Shown in pieces: positions 49,811-58,970 of a stretch of DNA of 64,000 bases (position 1 is its first letter; each line of letters begins with the position of its first letter). Source of the DNA: Staphylococcus schweitzeri. GTDB taxonomy: Bacteria > Bacillota > Bacilli > Staphylococcales > Staphylococcaceae. Below the pieces are notes generated by a model. That model had not been told where the DNA came from. It did no database searches and was given only the letters and a program-made list of their open reading frames with translations. Made by a program: the position numbers and the translations under genes. Location of the stretch: positions 114,694 to 178,693 of the forward strand of contig NZ_PPQS01000042.1 in NCBI RefSeq assembly GCF_002902405.1, written 5' to 3'.

Positions 49811-49898
49811 AGGAATCAACACTACGACATGGTGGTATTTAAAATGGTAGTATTGCTAATGAACTATCATTTAATGTCGAAGTGGATTCCTTTTTTTA
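49811..49898. terminator. Long hairpin terminator between galM and the MOSC gene
   Basis: AGGAATCAACACTACGACAT faces ATGTCGAAGTGGATTCCT (small internal bulge), with a smaller hairpin in the loop. Seven T residues follow on the plus strand. Confidence 0.85.
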
Positions 49899-49935
49899 TC
49901 GTGTTTATTTGACTTTGAAACAAATTTATAATTGA

Positions 49936-50589
49936 TTATTTTAATGTTTTATCATACATTTTTTGAAGTTTTTCGCGTCGTGTAGGTGATAAGTAAGGAT
50001 TATTGAGTGCTTGTAAGAGCATTGTTTGGTTTTGTCTGTCGTTATAATATAAGTGATTCAATTGCTGAATCGACATACGATGTTCAATTGGTGCCTCTTT
50101 AATTAAATGCAGTTGATCATTTGGAGTAACATATCCTTGCTTTAGTACACGAAAATAGAATCCTGTTTTTCCAGAAGTAGACATGCGCTTTACTAAATCA
50201 GGGATATTATACTTTGCTTGTATTTTCCAACAAGGTTCTCGGATTTCGGAAACCTCGATAACTGCTTCGCCTAATTGATATTGATTGCCGAAGAAAACAT
50301 CGGCTTCGTCTAAATTTTCAAATGTTAAATTTTCTCCAAACATGGCATAGGTGGGTAATTCAATATTGTCATTAAGATACATATTATAGTTATGTTTGCT
50401 AAATCCACAAACAGCTTTATGAGGACCTCCATGGTCTTTATATGCTTGCTCATCGCCTGTAAAGCCCATAGTTGATAACCATGTTCTTTCTTTAATTGGG
50501 GTTTTATCTAATGCTGAGCGCATGGGTTTTTTAGTGCTATAAGGTAAATCTTGTATTTTCCCAGTCGATATTGCACGAATTGCTATCAT
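49936..50589 (-). CDS. MOSC-domain protein (YiiM-like)
   Basis: 217 residues. The MOSC core includes GFTGDEQAYKDHGGPHKAVCGF, the ENLTFENLDEADVFFGNQYQLGEAVIEVSEIREPCWKI block with the conserved cysteine that binds molybdenum cofactor sulfur, and a C-terminal 3-alpha domain (MSIQQLNHLYYNDRQ...NPYLSPTRREKLQKM). YiiM-type proteins detoxify N-hydroxylated bases in E. coli with the molybdenum cofactor; the substrate here is not known. AAGGAGAA precedes the ATG. Confidence 0.9.
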   Translation of the reverse strand: MIAIRAISTGKIQDLPYSTKKPMRSALDKTPIKERTWLSTMGFTGDEQAYKDHGGPHKAVCGFSKHNYNMYLNDNIELPTYAMFGENLTFENLDEADVFFGNQYQLGEAVIEVSEIREPCWKIQAKYNIPDLVKRMSTSGKTGFYFRVLKQGYVTPNDQLHLIKEAPIEHRMSIQQLNHLYYNDRQNQTMLLQALNNPYLSPTRREKLQKMYDKTLK

Positions 50590-50760
50590 GTCATTCTCCT
50601 TAGAATAAAGTTTAAAATATATTGTACTATAAAATCTTTATTTTTATACGAATGTTGATTGAATTGTTTTTAAAAATGTTAGAAATAAGGGTATGTTAAT
50701 TTATACTGGTCATGTAAAATATTAATTGAATAGATTACAGAATTATGGGAGGCTATCCGC

Positions 50761-51447
50761 ATGAAAGATGTCAAAGCACTTAAGTTAATGACGTTGGATG
50801 ATGTTTTAAGCCAAATCAATGGTGATATGGTACTTGGAATTGGTACAGGAAGTACAATGGAATTGCTTTTGCCCAAAATAGCGGAACTAATTAAAAATCG
50901 AGGTTACAATATTACTGGTGTTTGTACTTCAAATAAAATTGCATTTTTAGCTAAAGAGTTAGGCATTAAGATATGTGAAATTAATGATGTAGATTATATT
51001 GATTTAGCAATTGATGGTGCAGATGAAGTGGATCCGTCTTTAAATATTATTAAAGGTGGTGGTGGTGCTTTGTTTAGAGAAAAAGTTATTGATGAAATGG
51101 CATCGCGCTTTGTTGTAGTTGTTGATGAAACTAAAATAGTACGATATTTAGGAGAAACTTTTAAGTTGCCAGTAGAAGTGGACAAATTTAATTGGTATCA
51201 TATTTTACGTAAAATTGAGTCATATGCTGATATTAAAGTAGAACGTCGTGTAAATGAAGATGTTGCTTTTATAACAGATAATGGCAACTATATTTTAGAC
51301 TGTCAACTTCCAGAAGGTATTGATCCATATCAATTCCATGAATATTTAATTCATTTAACTGGTGTATTTGAGACAGGTTATTTCTTAGATATGGCAGATC
51401 AAGTTATTGTAGGTACACAAGATGGTGTGAAAATTTTAGGAAAATAA
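50761..51447 (+). CDS. rpiA: Ribose-5-phosphate isomerase A
   Basis: 228 residues. Marks of the family: LGIGTGSTMELLL (phosphate loop, about 25-37), DLAIDGADEVDPSLNIIKGGGGALFREK (about 81-108) with the catalytic Asp/Glu pair, and a C-terminal DMADQVIVGTQDGVKIL. It interconverts ribose 5-phosphate and ribulose 5-phosphate in the pentose phosphate pathway. GGGAGG precedes the ATG. Several residues differ from the S. aureus RpiA I remember, in line with a sister species. Confidence 0.96.
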   Translation: MKDVKALKLMTLDDVLSQINGDMVLGIGTGSTMELLLPKIAELIKNRGYNITGVCTSNKIAFLAKELGIKICEINDVDYIDLAIDGADEVDPSLNIIKGGGGALFREKVIDEMASRFVVVVDETKIVRYLGETFKLPVEVDKFNWYHILRKIESYADIKVERRVNEDVAFITDNGNYILDCQLPEGIDPYQFHEYLIHLTGVFETGYFLDMADQVIVGTQDGVKILGK

Positions 51448-51454
51448 TATATAA

Positions 51455-51501
51455 AAAGCGCTTGCTATCATCTTTTAAAGTGATGATTTAGCAAGCGCTT
51501 T
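51455..51501. terminator. Bidirectional terminator between rpiA and spdC
   Basis: AAAGCGCTTGCTA pairs with TAGCAAGCGCTTT, extended by TCATC/GATGA. It serves two convergent genes. Confidence 0.92.
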
Positions 51502-51505
51502 GCTA

Positions 51506-52768
51506 TTATTTGTTTGTGTCTGATGATTGTTCTTCAGTCTTTTCGATATGTTTTTCTGCATCGATTACAACTGATGAACGACGATCATCTTTATAAGTTG
51601 AAGGTTCTTTTAATGCCTGATTTTCACCTTCATTTGCATAGTTTGTATCAACTTCACTTTGAATGTTTTTGTCTTGATTTGCTGATTCAATTGCTTCTGG
51701 AGCAATTACACTTTCTGCGTTTTGAGTTGCTACAGATTGATTTTTTGAATTATCTACTTCTGATGTTGGATTATCCTCTAGATTCACATTTGCTTCTTCA
51801 TCTGATGTAGTTACATTATCGTGTTTAGCAATATCAGCTGTTATTGCAGTTACTGCACCCGCATTTGCAGTTGTTTCTGCTTTGTGATCTTGAGTAGTAG
51901 CAGTGTCGTCTTTTATGATTTCTGCTTTTGTTTCATCATTGATATGGTCTAAATAATTATTAGGTTCAACTTCATCAAGACTTCGTTTCGTTGTTAAGTA
52001 TACAATACCTCGGATAATTAAACTTAATCCAATGTATGCTACCGCAACGATTGCTGTTGAAATCGCAATGACTTTCATTGAAAATAAGTCGCCGATTTCT
52101 TCACTAAACAAGAAAACAAGTCCAAATGTCATAGAAGCATGGAATGTAGTTGCAATATAAATTGTACGTCCTTTTGTAGCTCTTATTAATTCACCAAGTA
52201 TCATTGAGAATGAAAATGTATAAAGGAAATTATAGGCTGCAAATTCTGTACCGTATGTTGTATTTGCTGAGAAAACAGAATAAATCAAACCAACAACGAT
52301 ACTTGCAAAGAATGTGTTCATTTTCGTTTCAACAATATTTTGCAAGTATGAACGGAAACCAAATTCTACTACAAAGGCCATTAAAATATGACCGATTAGT
52401 ATGTGTGTGATAGGTACCGATAAATCTGTTGATTGTAATAAGATAAAGCTATCAGCAAAGGTATTAAAGCTATACATTCCAATAATCAAAATAATTAAAG
52501 GTAGAATTAAAGCTAATAAAATACGCTCAATAACTTTTAAACTTAGTGTGAACTTTAAACCTGCAAGTTGAACTTTTTTATATTTGAAAACGAGTATACA
52601 AATGATTGCAGCAATCAAAGGTGCTAAATCAGTAACTTCAAATATAAAGTGTTTTACACCAATTTTAGACTGGAAATCTCTAAGCATAATGGATAGAGCC
52701 ATTGTTATGACAAAGAAGACGAAAATAGTCAATGCCCATTGAAAACCAGAAATTTTATTGTTTTTCAT
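51506..52768 (-). CDS. spdC: SpdC/LyrA, CPBP (Abi)-domain membrane protein
   Basis: 420 residues: eight membrane helices in residues 1-260, then a long acidic cytoplasmic tail of about 155 residues rich in E, D, N, A, T and S. The CPBP/Abi domain lies around residues 120-250. The usual glutamate-pair motif EExxxR is reduced to VEFGFR, so protease activity is doubtful. In S. aureus, SpdC (LyrA) affects lysostaphin resistance and surface protein display, restrains WalKR signalling, and binds the glucosaminidase SagB to trim nascent glycan strands. AGGTTAC precedes the ATG, and a promoter lies at 52816-52844. As I recall, the gene responds to WalKR. Confidence 0.9.
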   Translation of the reverse strand: MKNNKISGFQWALTIFVFFVITMALSIMLRDFQSKIGVKHFIFEVTDLAPLIAAIICILVFKYKKVQLAGLKFTLSLKVIERILLALILPLIILIIGMYSFNTFADSFILLQSTDLSVPITHILIGHILMAFVVEFGFRSYLQNIVETKMNTFFASIVVGLIYSVFSANTTYGTEFAAYNFLYTFSFSMILGELIRATKGRTIYIATTFHASMTFGLVFLFSEEIGDLFSMKVIAISTAIVAVAYIGLSLIIRGIVYLTTKRSLDEVEPNNYLDHINDETKAEIIKDDTATTQDHKAETTANAGAVTAITADIAKHDNVTTSDEEANVNLEDNPTSEVDNSKNQSVATQNAESVIAPEAIESANQDKNIQSEVDTNYANEGENQALKEPSTYKDDRRSSVVIDAEKHIEKTEEQSSDTNK

Positions 52769-52815
52769 TATATGTAACCTCCATTAGGTAACAAGCAAAA
52801 TATCTTTTAGTAACA

Positions 52816-52844
52816 ATTATACATATTACAAGCCAATAGATAAA
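52816..52844 (-). promoter_or_regulatory. Probable spdC promoter
   Basis: On the minus strand TTTATC (52839-52844), a 17-base spacer and TATAAT (52816-52821). TGTTAC occurs twice downstream, 22 bases apart, near the start codon side. Confidence 0.5.
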
Positions 52845-52985
52845 TTGTCTATGTCAATATTAATGAAAATGTAATAGTCTTGACGTATTTTATTAATATT
52901 AATCGCGAAACTATCCGTTATTGTCTAGGAAATAGGGGTAAAGGTTATTTAGATAAGTAAATAAACATTTGAATTTAACTATGAA

Positions 52986-53015
52986 TTGAATTCAAAATTT
53001 AAATTACGTTATACT
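52986..53015 (+). promoter_or_regulatory. Probable hutG promoter
   Basis: TTGAAT (52986-52991), an 18-base spacer and TATACT (53010-53015), 40 bases before the GTG start. Confidence 0.5.
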
Positions 53016-53056
53016 TTAACTATTAAAATGCCACTTGAATAAGAGGGGGAAACGCT

Positions 53057-53992
53057 GTGTATAAGCTAGGTGAACCAAACTTATGGACTGGAAGATTAGA
53101 TAGTGAATCAGACCCGAAAAAATTTAGACATTTTCAAACAGTAACGTTTCAAGATTTGTCAGTAGTGAAAAAAAAGGCATCGCCATCTGGTGTAGGAATA
53201 TTAGGTTATGCCGTTGATGAAGGTGTTGCTTTGAATAAGGGGCGTATTGGTGCAAAAGAAGGACCGGATGCGATAAAACATGCATTTGCTGGATTGCCAG
53301 ATTTGAATCAATGTGAAACTTTAGTCGATTATGGAAATGTTTATCATGATTACAATGAACTCATTGATACACAAAAAGAATTTGCGTCACTTGCAGCAAA
53401 ATCAATCGTTAATCATAGGCAAACATTTTTATTAGGTGGTGGACATGATATTGCTTATGCTCAATATTTAGCAACTCGAAAAGTTTATCCAACACAGTCA
53501 ATCGGTGTAATTAACATTGATGCGCATTTTGATACTCGTGCTGAACAACAATCGACATCTGGTACGAGTTTTAGACAAATATTAGAAGAGGATGACAATA
53601 CCGATTACTTAGTTCTTGGTATAGCTCAAGGCGGTAATACGCAAAGTTTATTTGATTATGCTAAAGAGAAGAAGATTGATTATGTCTTTGCAGATGAATT
53701 ATTAAATCACGTATCGCCACCTATTAAAGATATGATTGAGCGGTTTATACATGAACATGACATCATTATGTTTACAATTTGTATGGATGTCATTGATAGT
53801 GCATTTGCACCAGGAGTAAGTGCGCCCGCAGTATTAGGTTTGTACCCGCATACGGTCTTTGAATTGGCTAAACGAATTATTCCTAGTGATAAGGTGACTT
53901 CTATAAGTATTGCAGAGATGAATCCGACATATGACGCAGACAATAGAACTGCAAAGCTCGTTGCTAATTTAGTGCATCACTTTTTAAAATAA
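53057..53992 (+). CDS. hutG: Formimidoylglutamase
   Basis: 311 residues of the ureohydrolase family. The binuclear Mn site is visible in GGGHDIAYAQY (about 132-142), INIDAHFDTR (about 154-163) and TICMDVIDSAFAPG (about 238-251). It hydrolyses N-formimidoyl-L-glutamate to glutamate and formamide, the last step of histidine breakdown. The start is GTG with AAGAGGGGG upstream. It is separate from hutUI, which lies 2 kb downstream past fosB and hutR; a terminator follows directly. Confidence 0.95.
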   Translation: MYKLGEPNLWTGRLDSESDPKKFRHFQTVTFQDLSVVKKKASPSGVGILGYAVDEGVALNKGRIGAKEGPDAIKHAFAGLPDLNQCETLVDYGNVYHDYNELIDTQKEFASLAAKSIVNHRQTFLLGGGHDIAYAQYLATRKVYPTQSIGVINIDAHFDTRAEQQSTSGTSFRQILEEDDNTDYLVLGIAQGGNTQSLFDYAKEKKIDYVFADELLNHVSPPIKDMIERFIHEHDIIMFTICMDVIDSAFAPGVSAPAVLGLYPHTVFELAKRIIPSDKVTSISIAEMNPTYDADNRTAKLVANLVHHFLK

Positions 53993-54090
53993 TTTTATAA
54001 ATATTATATGTAATGAGATTTGTGGTAAAGGTAGTATGTGTCAAATTCATATTAGTAAGTATATAAGCATTGTTATGTTTGAAAGATATT

Positions 54091-54137
54091 AGCAGTAAGA
54101 AGATTTCTGATTAGAAGTCATCTTACTGCTAGTTTTT
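54091..54137 (+). terminator. Terminator after hutG
   Basis: AGCAGTAAGA pairs perfectly with TCTTACTGCT over a loop holding a smaller TTTCT/AGAA hairpin; T residues follow. Confidence 0.85.
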
Positions 54138-54240
54138 GTTCTTTGGGTATTGTATGAATAATACAAGAAGGTTATTGGAATTGTTCCTCGTGATTGATGA
54201 CCATAAGTTTTAAGCAGAATTCAAATTTTTTAATGACGAC

Positions 54241-54660
54241 TTACTTATAAAAAGTCATATGTGGTTTAGTACTTTTATAATAATTCAGTCTATTTTCAAG
54301 TGTGCCAGTATGTAATTCAAGCTTATGACCATCAGGGTCAGTAAAGTAAATTGATTGCTTATCTCTAACATCTCTGACTCTGCCTTCTAAGATATTTACT
54401 TTATTATTTTTTAATCTTTGATACCAATAATTAAATTCATTTTCATCTATAGTAAAAGCTATATGTGTATATGAAAGTTGAATTTCATTACGTGGGATAT
54501 CTTTTTCTTCGTTTAATGCAATCCATAGTCCTGCAATGTTGAAATAAGCAGTTTTATTTCCGCTTAATAATAACTCGCCACATAAAATATCTTTATAAAA
54601 ATGTATAGAATTGTTTAAATTACTAACTGAAAAACATATATGATTAATTGATTTTAACAA
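54241..54660 (-). CDS. fosB: Fosfomycin-modifying metallothiol transferase FosB
   Basis: 139 residues from TTG at 54660 ([10 protein letters not shown]), the family length; a GTG at 54669 is the alternative. The glyoxalase-fold metal ligands are His7, His66 and Glu115, and Cys9 of the S. aureus enzyme is conserved. FosB opens the epoxide of fosfomycin with bacillithiol, using Mn2+. The sequence differs from the S. aureus FosB I remember at around 20 positions. It lies between hutG and hutR as in several S. aureus lineages. Upstream is an array of 60-bp tandem repeats with a perfect 14-bp hairpin. Confidence 0.94.
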   Translation of the reverse strand: MLKSINHICFSVSNLNNSIHFYKDILCGELLLSGNKTAYFNIAGLWIALNEEKDIPRNEIQLSYTHIAFTIDENEFNYWYQRLKNNKVNILEGRVRDVRDKQSIYFTDPDGHKLELHTGTLENRLNYYKSTKPHMTFYK

Positions 54661-54730
54661 CGTGTTCACTTCTTTCTTAGCATATTAAAAACAAACTGTT
54701 TTGCATAATTATATTGAAACGTCACATATG

Positions 54731-54905
54731 CTCTTATACAGTTGACTGTGCAACTGTATAAGAGGCTCTAATAACTAAAATTAAGAACAAATGGTTTACA
54801 GTTGGCTACGCAACAGCATAAGAGGCTCTAATAACTAAAGTTAAGAACAAATGGTTTACAGTTGGCTATGCAACAGCATAAGAGGCTCTAATAACTAAAG
54901 TTAAA
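54731..54905. repeat. Tandem 60-bp repeats upstream of fosB
   Basis: Copies start at 54738, 54798 and 54858 (the last one truncated at about 54905), exactly 60 bases apart, in the order ACAGTTG, CAAC, ATAAGAGGCTCTAATAACTAAA, TTAAGAACAAATGGTTT. Copy 1 sits in a perfect 14-bp hairpin (CTCTTATACAGTTG at 54731-54744 with CAACTGTATAAGAG at 54751-54764). The third copy runs into the stop codon of hutR. No T run follows the hairpin. Confidence 0.9.
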
Positions 54906-55773
54906 GACCCTCTAAATATTCTTGGCACTGTTGAACGAAAGTATGCACTTGTTCTGAGTGTTTGCGCTTTTTATGGTAATTTATATATATTTTCCGTCCT
55001 AAATTGGGGCGAATTTTTTTATATTCTAAATTAGAGGTGTTAAATGATTGGTAATAAAACCTTGGTATTATTGCATAACCTAAACCGAGATGAACAAATC
55101 CTACTGCAGATTCGAATCGATCTGTCTCTACAACCACATTTGGTCGAATGTTTCTTCTATTAAAATAATCATCTAAATGTTTTCGTACTTGTGAATTTTT
55201 ATTTGGCAAAATGAGTGGCAGGTTTTCAACGTCGACCCAACTTTGATTATTAAATGTTTCTTTAGGTGCTAAAACAATATAAGACTCTTCGTATAATGGA
55301 ATTGATTTTATATCTTCATGGGTAATTTTTTCGTTCGTTAAAGCTAAATGTATATCGAAGTTTAATAAACATTCAATAGATTGATATTTATCATGTATTT
55401 CGTATAAGCGGTACTGTTGTTCTGGATAATCTGAGTGGTGTTTGCGGATTAAATTAGCAATCCATTGATTGGTAGATTCTAGAGTTCCAATTTTAATTCT
55501 TGGTTCTGATGTAACGTTTAAATCGTACATTTTTTCCATTGTAGAATGGTATTGTTGAACCAATTCGATTGCATAGCGGTAAAATTGAATGCCTTTTTCA
55601 GTAATTTTGATATCTTTAGTTGACCGTGTAAATAAGTCATAACCTAAATCTGCTTCCATCTTTTTAATAGTTGCAGTTAAAGATGGTTGGCTAATATGTA
55701 AAAATTGAGCAGCTTTTGTAAAACTATTGTATTTTACGATAGCTAAGAAGTATTCTAACTGAATAATTTTCAT
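54901..55773 (-). CDS. hutR: LysR-family regulator of histidine utilisation
   Basis: 290 residues. The N-terminal winged helix is MKIIQLEYFLAIVKYNSFTKAAQFLHISQPSLTATIKKMEADLGYDLFTRS; the rest is a periplasmic-binding-protein-like effector domain. It is divergent from hutU, and the region between holds a TTATATT-N7-AATATAA inverted repeat, a fitting LysR site. It probably activates hutUI in response to a histidine breakdown product; the effector is not known. AAAGGAG lies upstream of the ATG. The stop overlaps a 60-bp repeat. Confidence 0.9.
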   Translation of the reverse strand: MKIIQLEYFLAIVKYNSFTKAAQFLHISQPSLTATIKKMEADLGYDLFTRSTKDIKITEKGIQFYRYAIELVQQYHSTMEKMYDLNVTSEPRIKIGTLESTNQWIANLIRKHHSDYPEQQYRLYEIHDKYQSIECLLNFDIHLALTNEKITHEDIKSIPLYEESYIVLAPKETFNNQSWVDVENLPLILPNKNSQVRKHLDDYFNRRNIRPNVVVETDRFESAVGFVHLGLGYAIIPRFYYQSFNTSNLEYKKIRPNLGRKIYINYHKKRKHSEQVHTFVQQCQEYLEGL

Positions 55774-55829
55774 TGGATTATGCTCCTTTATTTATAGATT
55801 TAAGCTATGAATAATTAGTTTATTTATAT

Positions 55830-55858
55830 TTGTTGGTTATATTTTAACATAATATAAT
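55830..55858 (+). promoter_or_regulatory. hutU promoter with LysR-type inverted repeat
   Basis: TTGTTG (55830-55835), a 17-base spacer and TATAAT (55853-55858). TTATATT (55837-55843) and AATATAA (55851-55857) form an inverted repeat across the spacer and -10 box. Confidence 0.7.
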
Positions 55859-55876
55859 GAATATTGAGGATAAAAG

Positions 55877-55890
55877 TGTAAGCGTTTTAA
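55877..55890 (+). promoter_or_regulatory. cre site (CcpA) downstream of the hutU promoter
   Basis: TGTAAGCGTTTTAA differs from the ideal cre TGTAAGCGTTTTCA at one position and lies about 20 bases past the -10 box, where bound CcpA would block transcription. Confidence 0.7.
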
Positions 55891-55930
55891 TTTGATAACC
55901 AAACTTCTTAAATGAACAGGAGCGAATTTT

Positions 55931-57592
55931 ATGAGAAAAATTCAAGCAAAAAAAGGTTTAAGTATTGAATGTAAAGGTTGGGAACAAGAAGCAGTTCTTA
56001 GAATGCTATATAACAATTTAGATCCAGAAGTTGCTGAAAGGCCTGAAGATTTAGTAGTTTATGGCGGAATTGGTAAAGCTGCACGTAATTGGGAATCATT
56101 TGAAGCAATTGAAAAAACGTTACGTGAATTAGAAGCTGATGAAACAATGTTAGTACAATCCGGGAAACCAGTTGCTGTATTTAAAACACATGAAGAGGCA
56201 CCGCGTGTGTTAATTTCAAACTCAGTATTAGTACCAGAATGGGCAAACTGGGATCACTTTAATGAATTAGATAAAAAGGGCTTAATAATGTATGGACAAA
56301 TGACAGCTGGTAGTTGGATTTACATTGGTTCCCAAGGAATTGTACAAGGTACTTATGAGACGTTTGCAGAGTTAGGTAACCAACATTTTAATGGAGATTT
56401 AGCCGGTACAGTAACATTGACAGCTGGTTTAGGTGGTATGGGTGGTGCACAACCACTTGCAATTACAATGAACCATGGTGTTGCAATTTGTGTTGATGTT
56501 GATGAAACACGTGTTGATAAACGAATTGATACGAAATATTGTGATGTTAAAACAGCTGATTTAGATGAAGCATTAAAATTAGCACAAGAAGCGAAAGAAC
56601 GTGGTGAAGGACTATCCATTGGATTGGTTGGCAATGCAGTAGATATTCATCAAGCGATTTTAGATAAAGGGTTCAAAATTGACATTATTACAGATCAAAC
56701 AAGTGCTCACGACCCATTAAATGGATATGTGCCACAAGGATACTCTGTAGCAGAAGCGAGAGAATTGCGTGAAATAGATCCTAAAAAATACGTAGAACTT
56801 TCTCAAGCATCAATGGCAAAACATGTTGAATTAATGCTGGAATTCCAAAAACGAGGAGCTGTGGCATTTGATTATGGAAATAATATTCGTCAAGTGGCAT
56901 ACAATAATGGTGTAGAAAATGCTTTTAATTTCCCAGGATTTGTACCAGCTTACATTAGACCATTATTCTGTGAAGGTAAAGGGCCATTCCGATTTGCTGC
57001 GTTAAGTGGTGATCCGAAAGATATTGAACGCGCCGATGAAGAAATGCGTAAACTTTTCCCGGAAAATGAAAAGTTATTAAGATGGTTAGATTTGGCTGAA
57101 GAAAAAATCGCATATCAAGGACTACCATCTCGTATAGCTTGGTTAGGCTATGGCGAAAGAGCGAAAATGGGCTTAGCATTAAATAGACTTGTACGTGACG
57201 GCGAAATTTCAGCACCAATTGTTATTGGACGAGATCATTTGGATGCAGGATCAGTTGCGAGTCCAAACCGCGAAACGGAAAGTATGAAAGATGGCAGTGA
57301 TGCAGTTGGTGATTGGGCTGTATTGAATGCTTTAATTAACACAGCAGCAGGTGGTTCATGGATTTCATTCCATCATGGTGGCGGTGTAGGAATGGGTTAT
57401 TCATTACATGCTGGTATGGTTGTTGTTGCTGATGGTACAGAACGTGCTGAAAGAAGGTTAGGACGCGTTCTTACAACTGATCCAGGTATGGGTGTTGCTA
57501 GACATGTTGATGCAGGTTATGATATTGCGATTCAAACAGCTAAAGAAAAAGGCATTCATATTCCAATGATTGATGAAGCAGGTGATAAATAA
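55931..57592 (+). CDS. hutU: Urocanate hydratase
   Basis: 553 residues, the normal length. Marks: the [15 protein letters not shown] start region (about 43-57), [32 protein letters not shown] with the NAD site, [12 protein letters not shown], and [19 protein letters not shown] near the end. It converts urocanate to imidazolone propionate using tightly bound NAD. AACAGGAGCG lies upstream. Its stop overlaps the hutI start by one base (TAATG), so the two are coupled. Control by hutR and a cre site is indicated. Confidence 0.97.
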   Translation: MRKIQAKKGLSIECKGWEQEAVLRMLYNNLDPEVAERPEDLVVYGGIGKAARNWESFEAIEKTLRELEADETMLVQSGKPVAVFKTHEEAPRVLISNSVLVPEWANWDHFNELDKKGLIMYGQMTAGSWIYIGSQGIVQGTYETFAELGNQHFNGDLAGTVTLTAGLGGMGGAQPLAITMNHGVAICVDVDETRVDKRIDTKYCDVKTADLDEALKLAQEAKERGEGLSIGLVGNAVDIHQAILDKGFKIDIITDQTSAHDPLNGYVPQGYSVAEARELREIDPKKYVELSQASMAKHVELMLEFQKRGAVAFDYGNNIRQVAYNNGVENAFNFPGFVPAYIRPLFCEGKGPFRFAALSGDPKDIERADEEMRKLFPENEKLLRWLDLAEEKIAYQGLPSRIAWLGYGERAKMGLALNRLVRDGEISAPIVIGRDHLDAGSVASPNRETESMKDGSDAVGDWAVLNALINTAAGGSWISFHHGGGVGMGYSLHAGMVVVADGTERAERRLGRVLTTDPGMGVARHVDAGYDIAIQTAKEKGIHIPMIDEAGDK

Positions 57593-58830
57593 TGAATGAT
57601 TTAATAATAAATCATATAGCAGAACTGATTTTACCAAAATCAACAGATAAACCATTGAAGGGTAAAGAATTAAATGATTTAAACGTTGTAAAAAATGGTA
57701 CAGTTGTTATTAAAAATGGAAATATTGTTTATGCGGGACCACATACAAATCACTATAATGCGACTGAAACAATTGATGCTAGTGGGAAGGTAGTGTCCCC
57801 GGCATTAGTAGATGCACATACACATTTAACATTTGGTGGTTCTAGAGAACATGAGATGTCATTAAAACGTCAAGGTAAGTCTTACTTAGAAATATTAGAA
57901 ATGGGTGGCGGTATTTTATCAACAGTTAAAGCTACTAGAGAGACTTCTGAAGATGATTTATTTAAAAAAGCAGAGCATGACTTGCTAACTATGATTAAAC
58001 ACGGCGTGCTTGCAGTTGAAAGTAAAAGTGGTTATGGTTTAGATAAAGAAAATGAACTTAAACAGCTGAAAGTTTCTAATCGCTTAGCTGAAAAATATAA
58101 CTTGGATATGAAACACACTTTCTTAGGGCCACATGCTGTACCTAAGGAAGCAGATTCAAATGAAGCATTTTTAGAAGAGATGATTGATTTACTTCCAGAA
58201 GTAAAACAATATGCGGACTTTGCAGATATTTTTTGTGAAACAGGTGTGTTTACAATAGAGCAGTCAAAACACTATATGAAAAAAGCGAAAGAAGCAGGTT
58301 TTAAAGTGAAAATACATGCTGATGAAATTGATCCGTTAGGTGGGTTAGAATTAGCTATTGATGAGCAAGCGATATCAGCTGATCACTTAGTAGCTTCGAG
58401 TGACAAAGGTAAAGAAAAACTTAGAAACAGTGATACAGTTGCAGTTCTATTGCCTGCTACAACATTTTATTTAGGCAAAGAAGATTATGCAGATGCGAGA
58501 GGTATGCTTGACAATAATGGTGCCATCGCACTTGCTACTGATTATAATCCAGGAAGTAGTGTTACGAATAACTTGCAACTTGTTATGGCCATAGCAGCAT
58601 TGAAATTAAAGCTTTCGCCTAGTGAAGTGTGGAATGCTGTTACGGTCAACGCTGCTAAAGCAATAGATATAGAAGCGGGTACTATCAACCAAGGCGACAA
58701 AGCAAATTTAGTTATTTGGGATGCTCCAAATCATGAATATATTCCATATCATTTTGGAATTAATCACGCTGAAAAAGTAATCAAAGACGGTAAAGTTATA
58801 GTAGATAACCCGTTAACTTTTAAATCATAA
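57592..58830 (+). CDS. hutI: Imidazolonepropionase
   Basis: 412 residues of the amidohydrolase superfamily. Metal ligands are in [10 protein letters not shown] (about 76-85), [10 protein letters not shown] (about 243-252) and the later [10 protein letters not shown] aspartate. It opens the imidazolone ring to give formimidoylglutamate, the substrate of HutG. It is co-translated with hutU. The first enzyme of the pathway, histidine ammonia-lyase, is not in the window; in S. aureus hutH lies near the origin. A strong terminator follows. Confidence 0.96.
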   Translation: MNDLIINHIAELILPKSTDKPLKGKELNDLNVVKNGTVVIKNGNIVYAGPHTNHYNATETIDASGKVVSPALVDAHTHLTFGGSREHEMSLKRQGKSYLEILEMGGGILSTVKATRETSEDDLFKKAEHDLLTMIKHGVLAVESKSGYGLDKENELKQLKVSNRLAEKYNLDMKHTFLGPHAVPKEADSNEAFLEEMIDLLPEVKQYADFADIFCETGVFTIEQSKHYMKKAKEAGFKVKIHADEIDPLGGLELAIDEQAISADHLVASSDKGKEKLRNSDTVAVLLPATTFYLGKEDYADARGMLDNNGAIALATDYNPGSSVTNNLQLVMAIAALKLKLSPSEVWNAVTVNAAKAIDIEAGTINQGDKANLVIWDAPNHEYIPYHFGINHAEKVIKDGKVIVDNPLTFKS

Positions 58831-58838
58831 ATTATAAG

Positions 58839-58881
58839 AAAGCTCTAAGCATTGATAAGATTTGATGTTTAGAGCTTTTTT
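58839..58881 (+). terminator. Terminator after hutUI
   Basis: AAAGCTCTAAGCAT pairs with ATGTTTAGAGCTTT (one mismatch), then further T residues. Confidence 0.9.
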
Positions 58882-58970
58882 GGTGCTGGTTTTATAGTAA
58901 TGCGAATTCAGTAATTGTAAGAATAATTTGACAATAGTGATACGATGATAATATAGAAGGGGATGATTTG

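Noticed and set aside
54731..54764. A Rho-independent terminator for hutR
   Set aside because: The 14-bp hairpin is perfect but no run of T follows on either strand.
54731..54905. A CRISPR array
   Set aside because: The 60-bp units are adjacent copies with no unique spacers; this is a plain tandem repeat.
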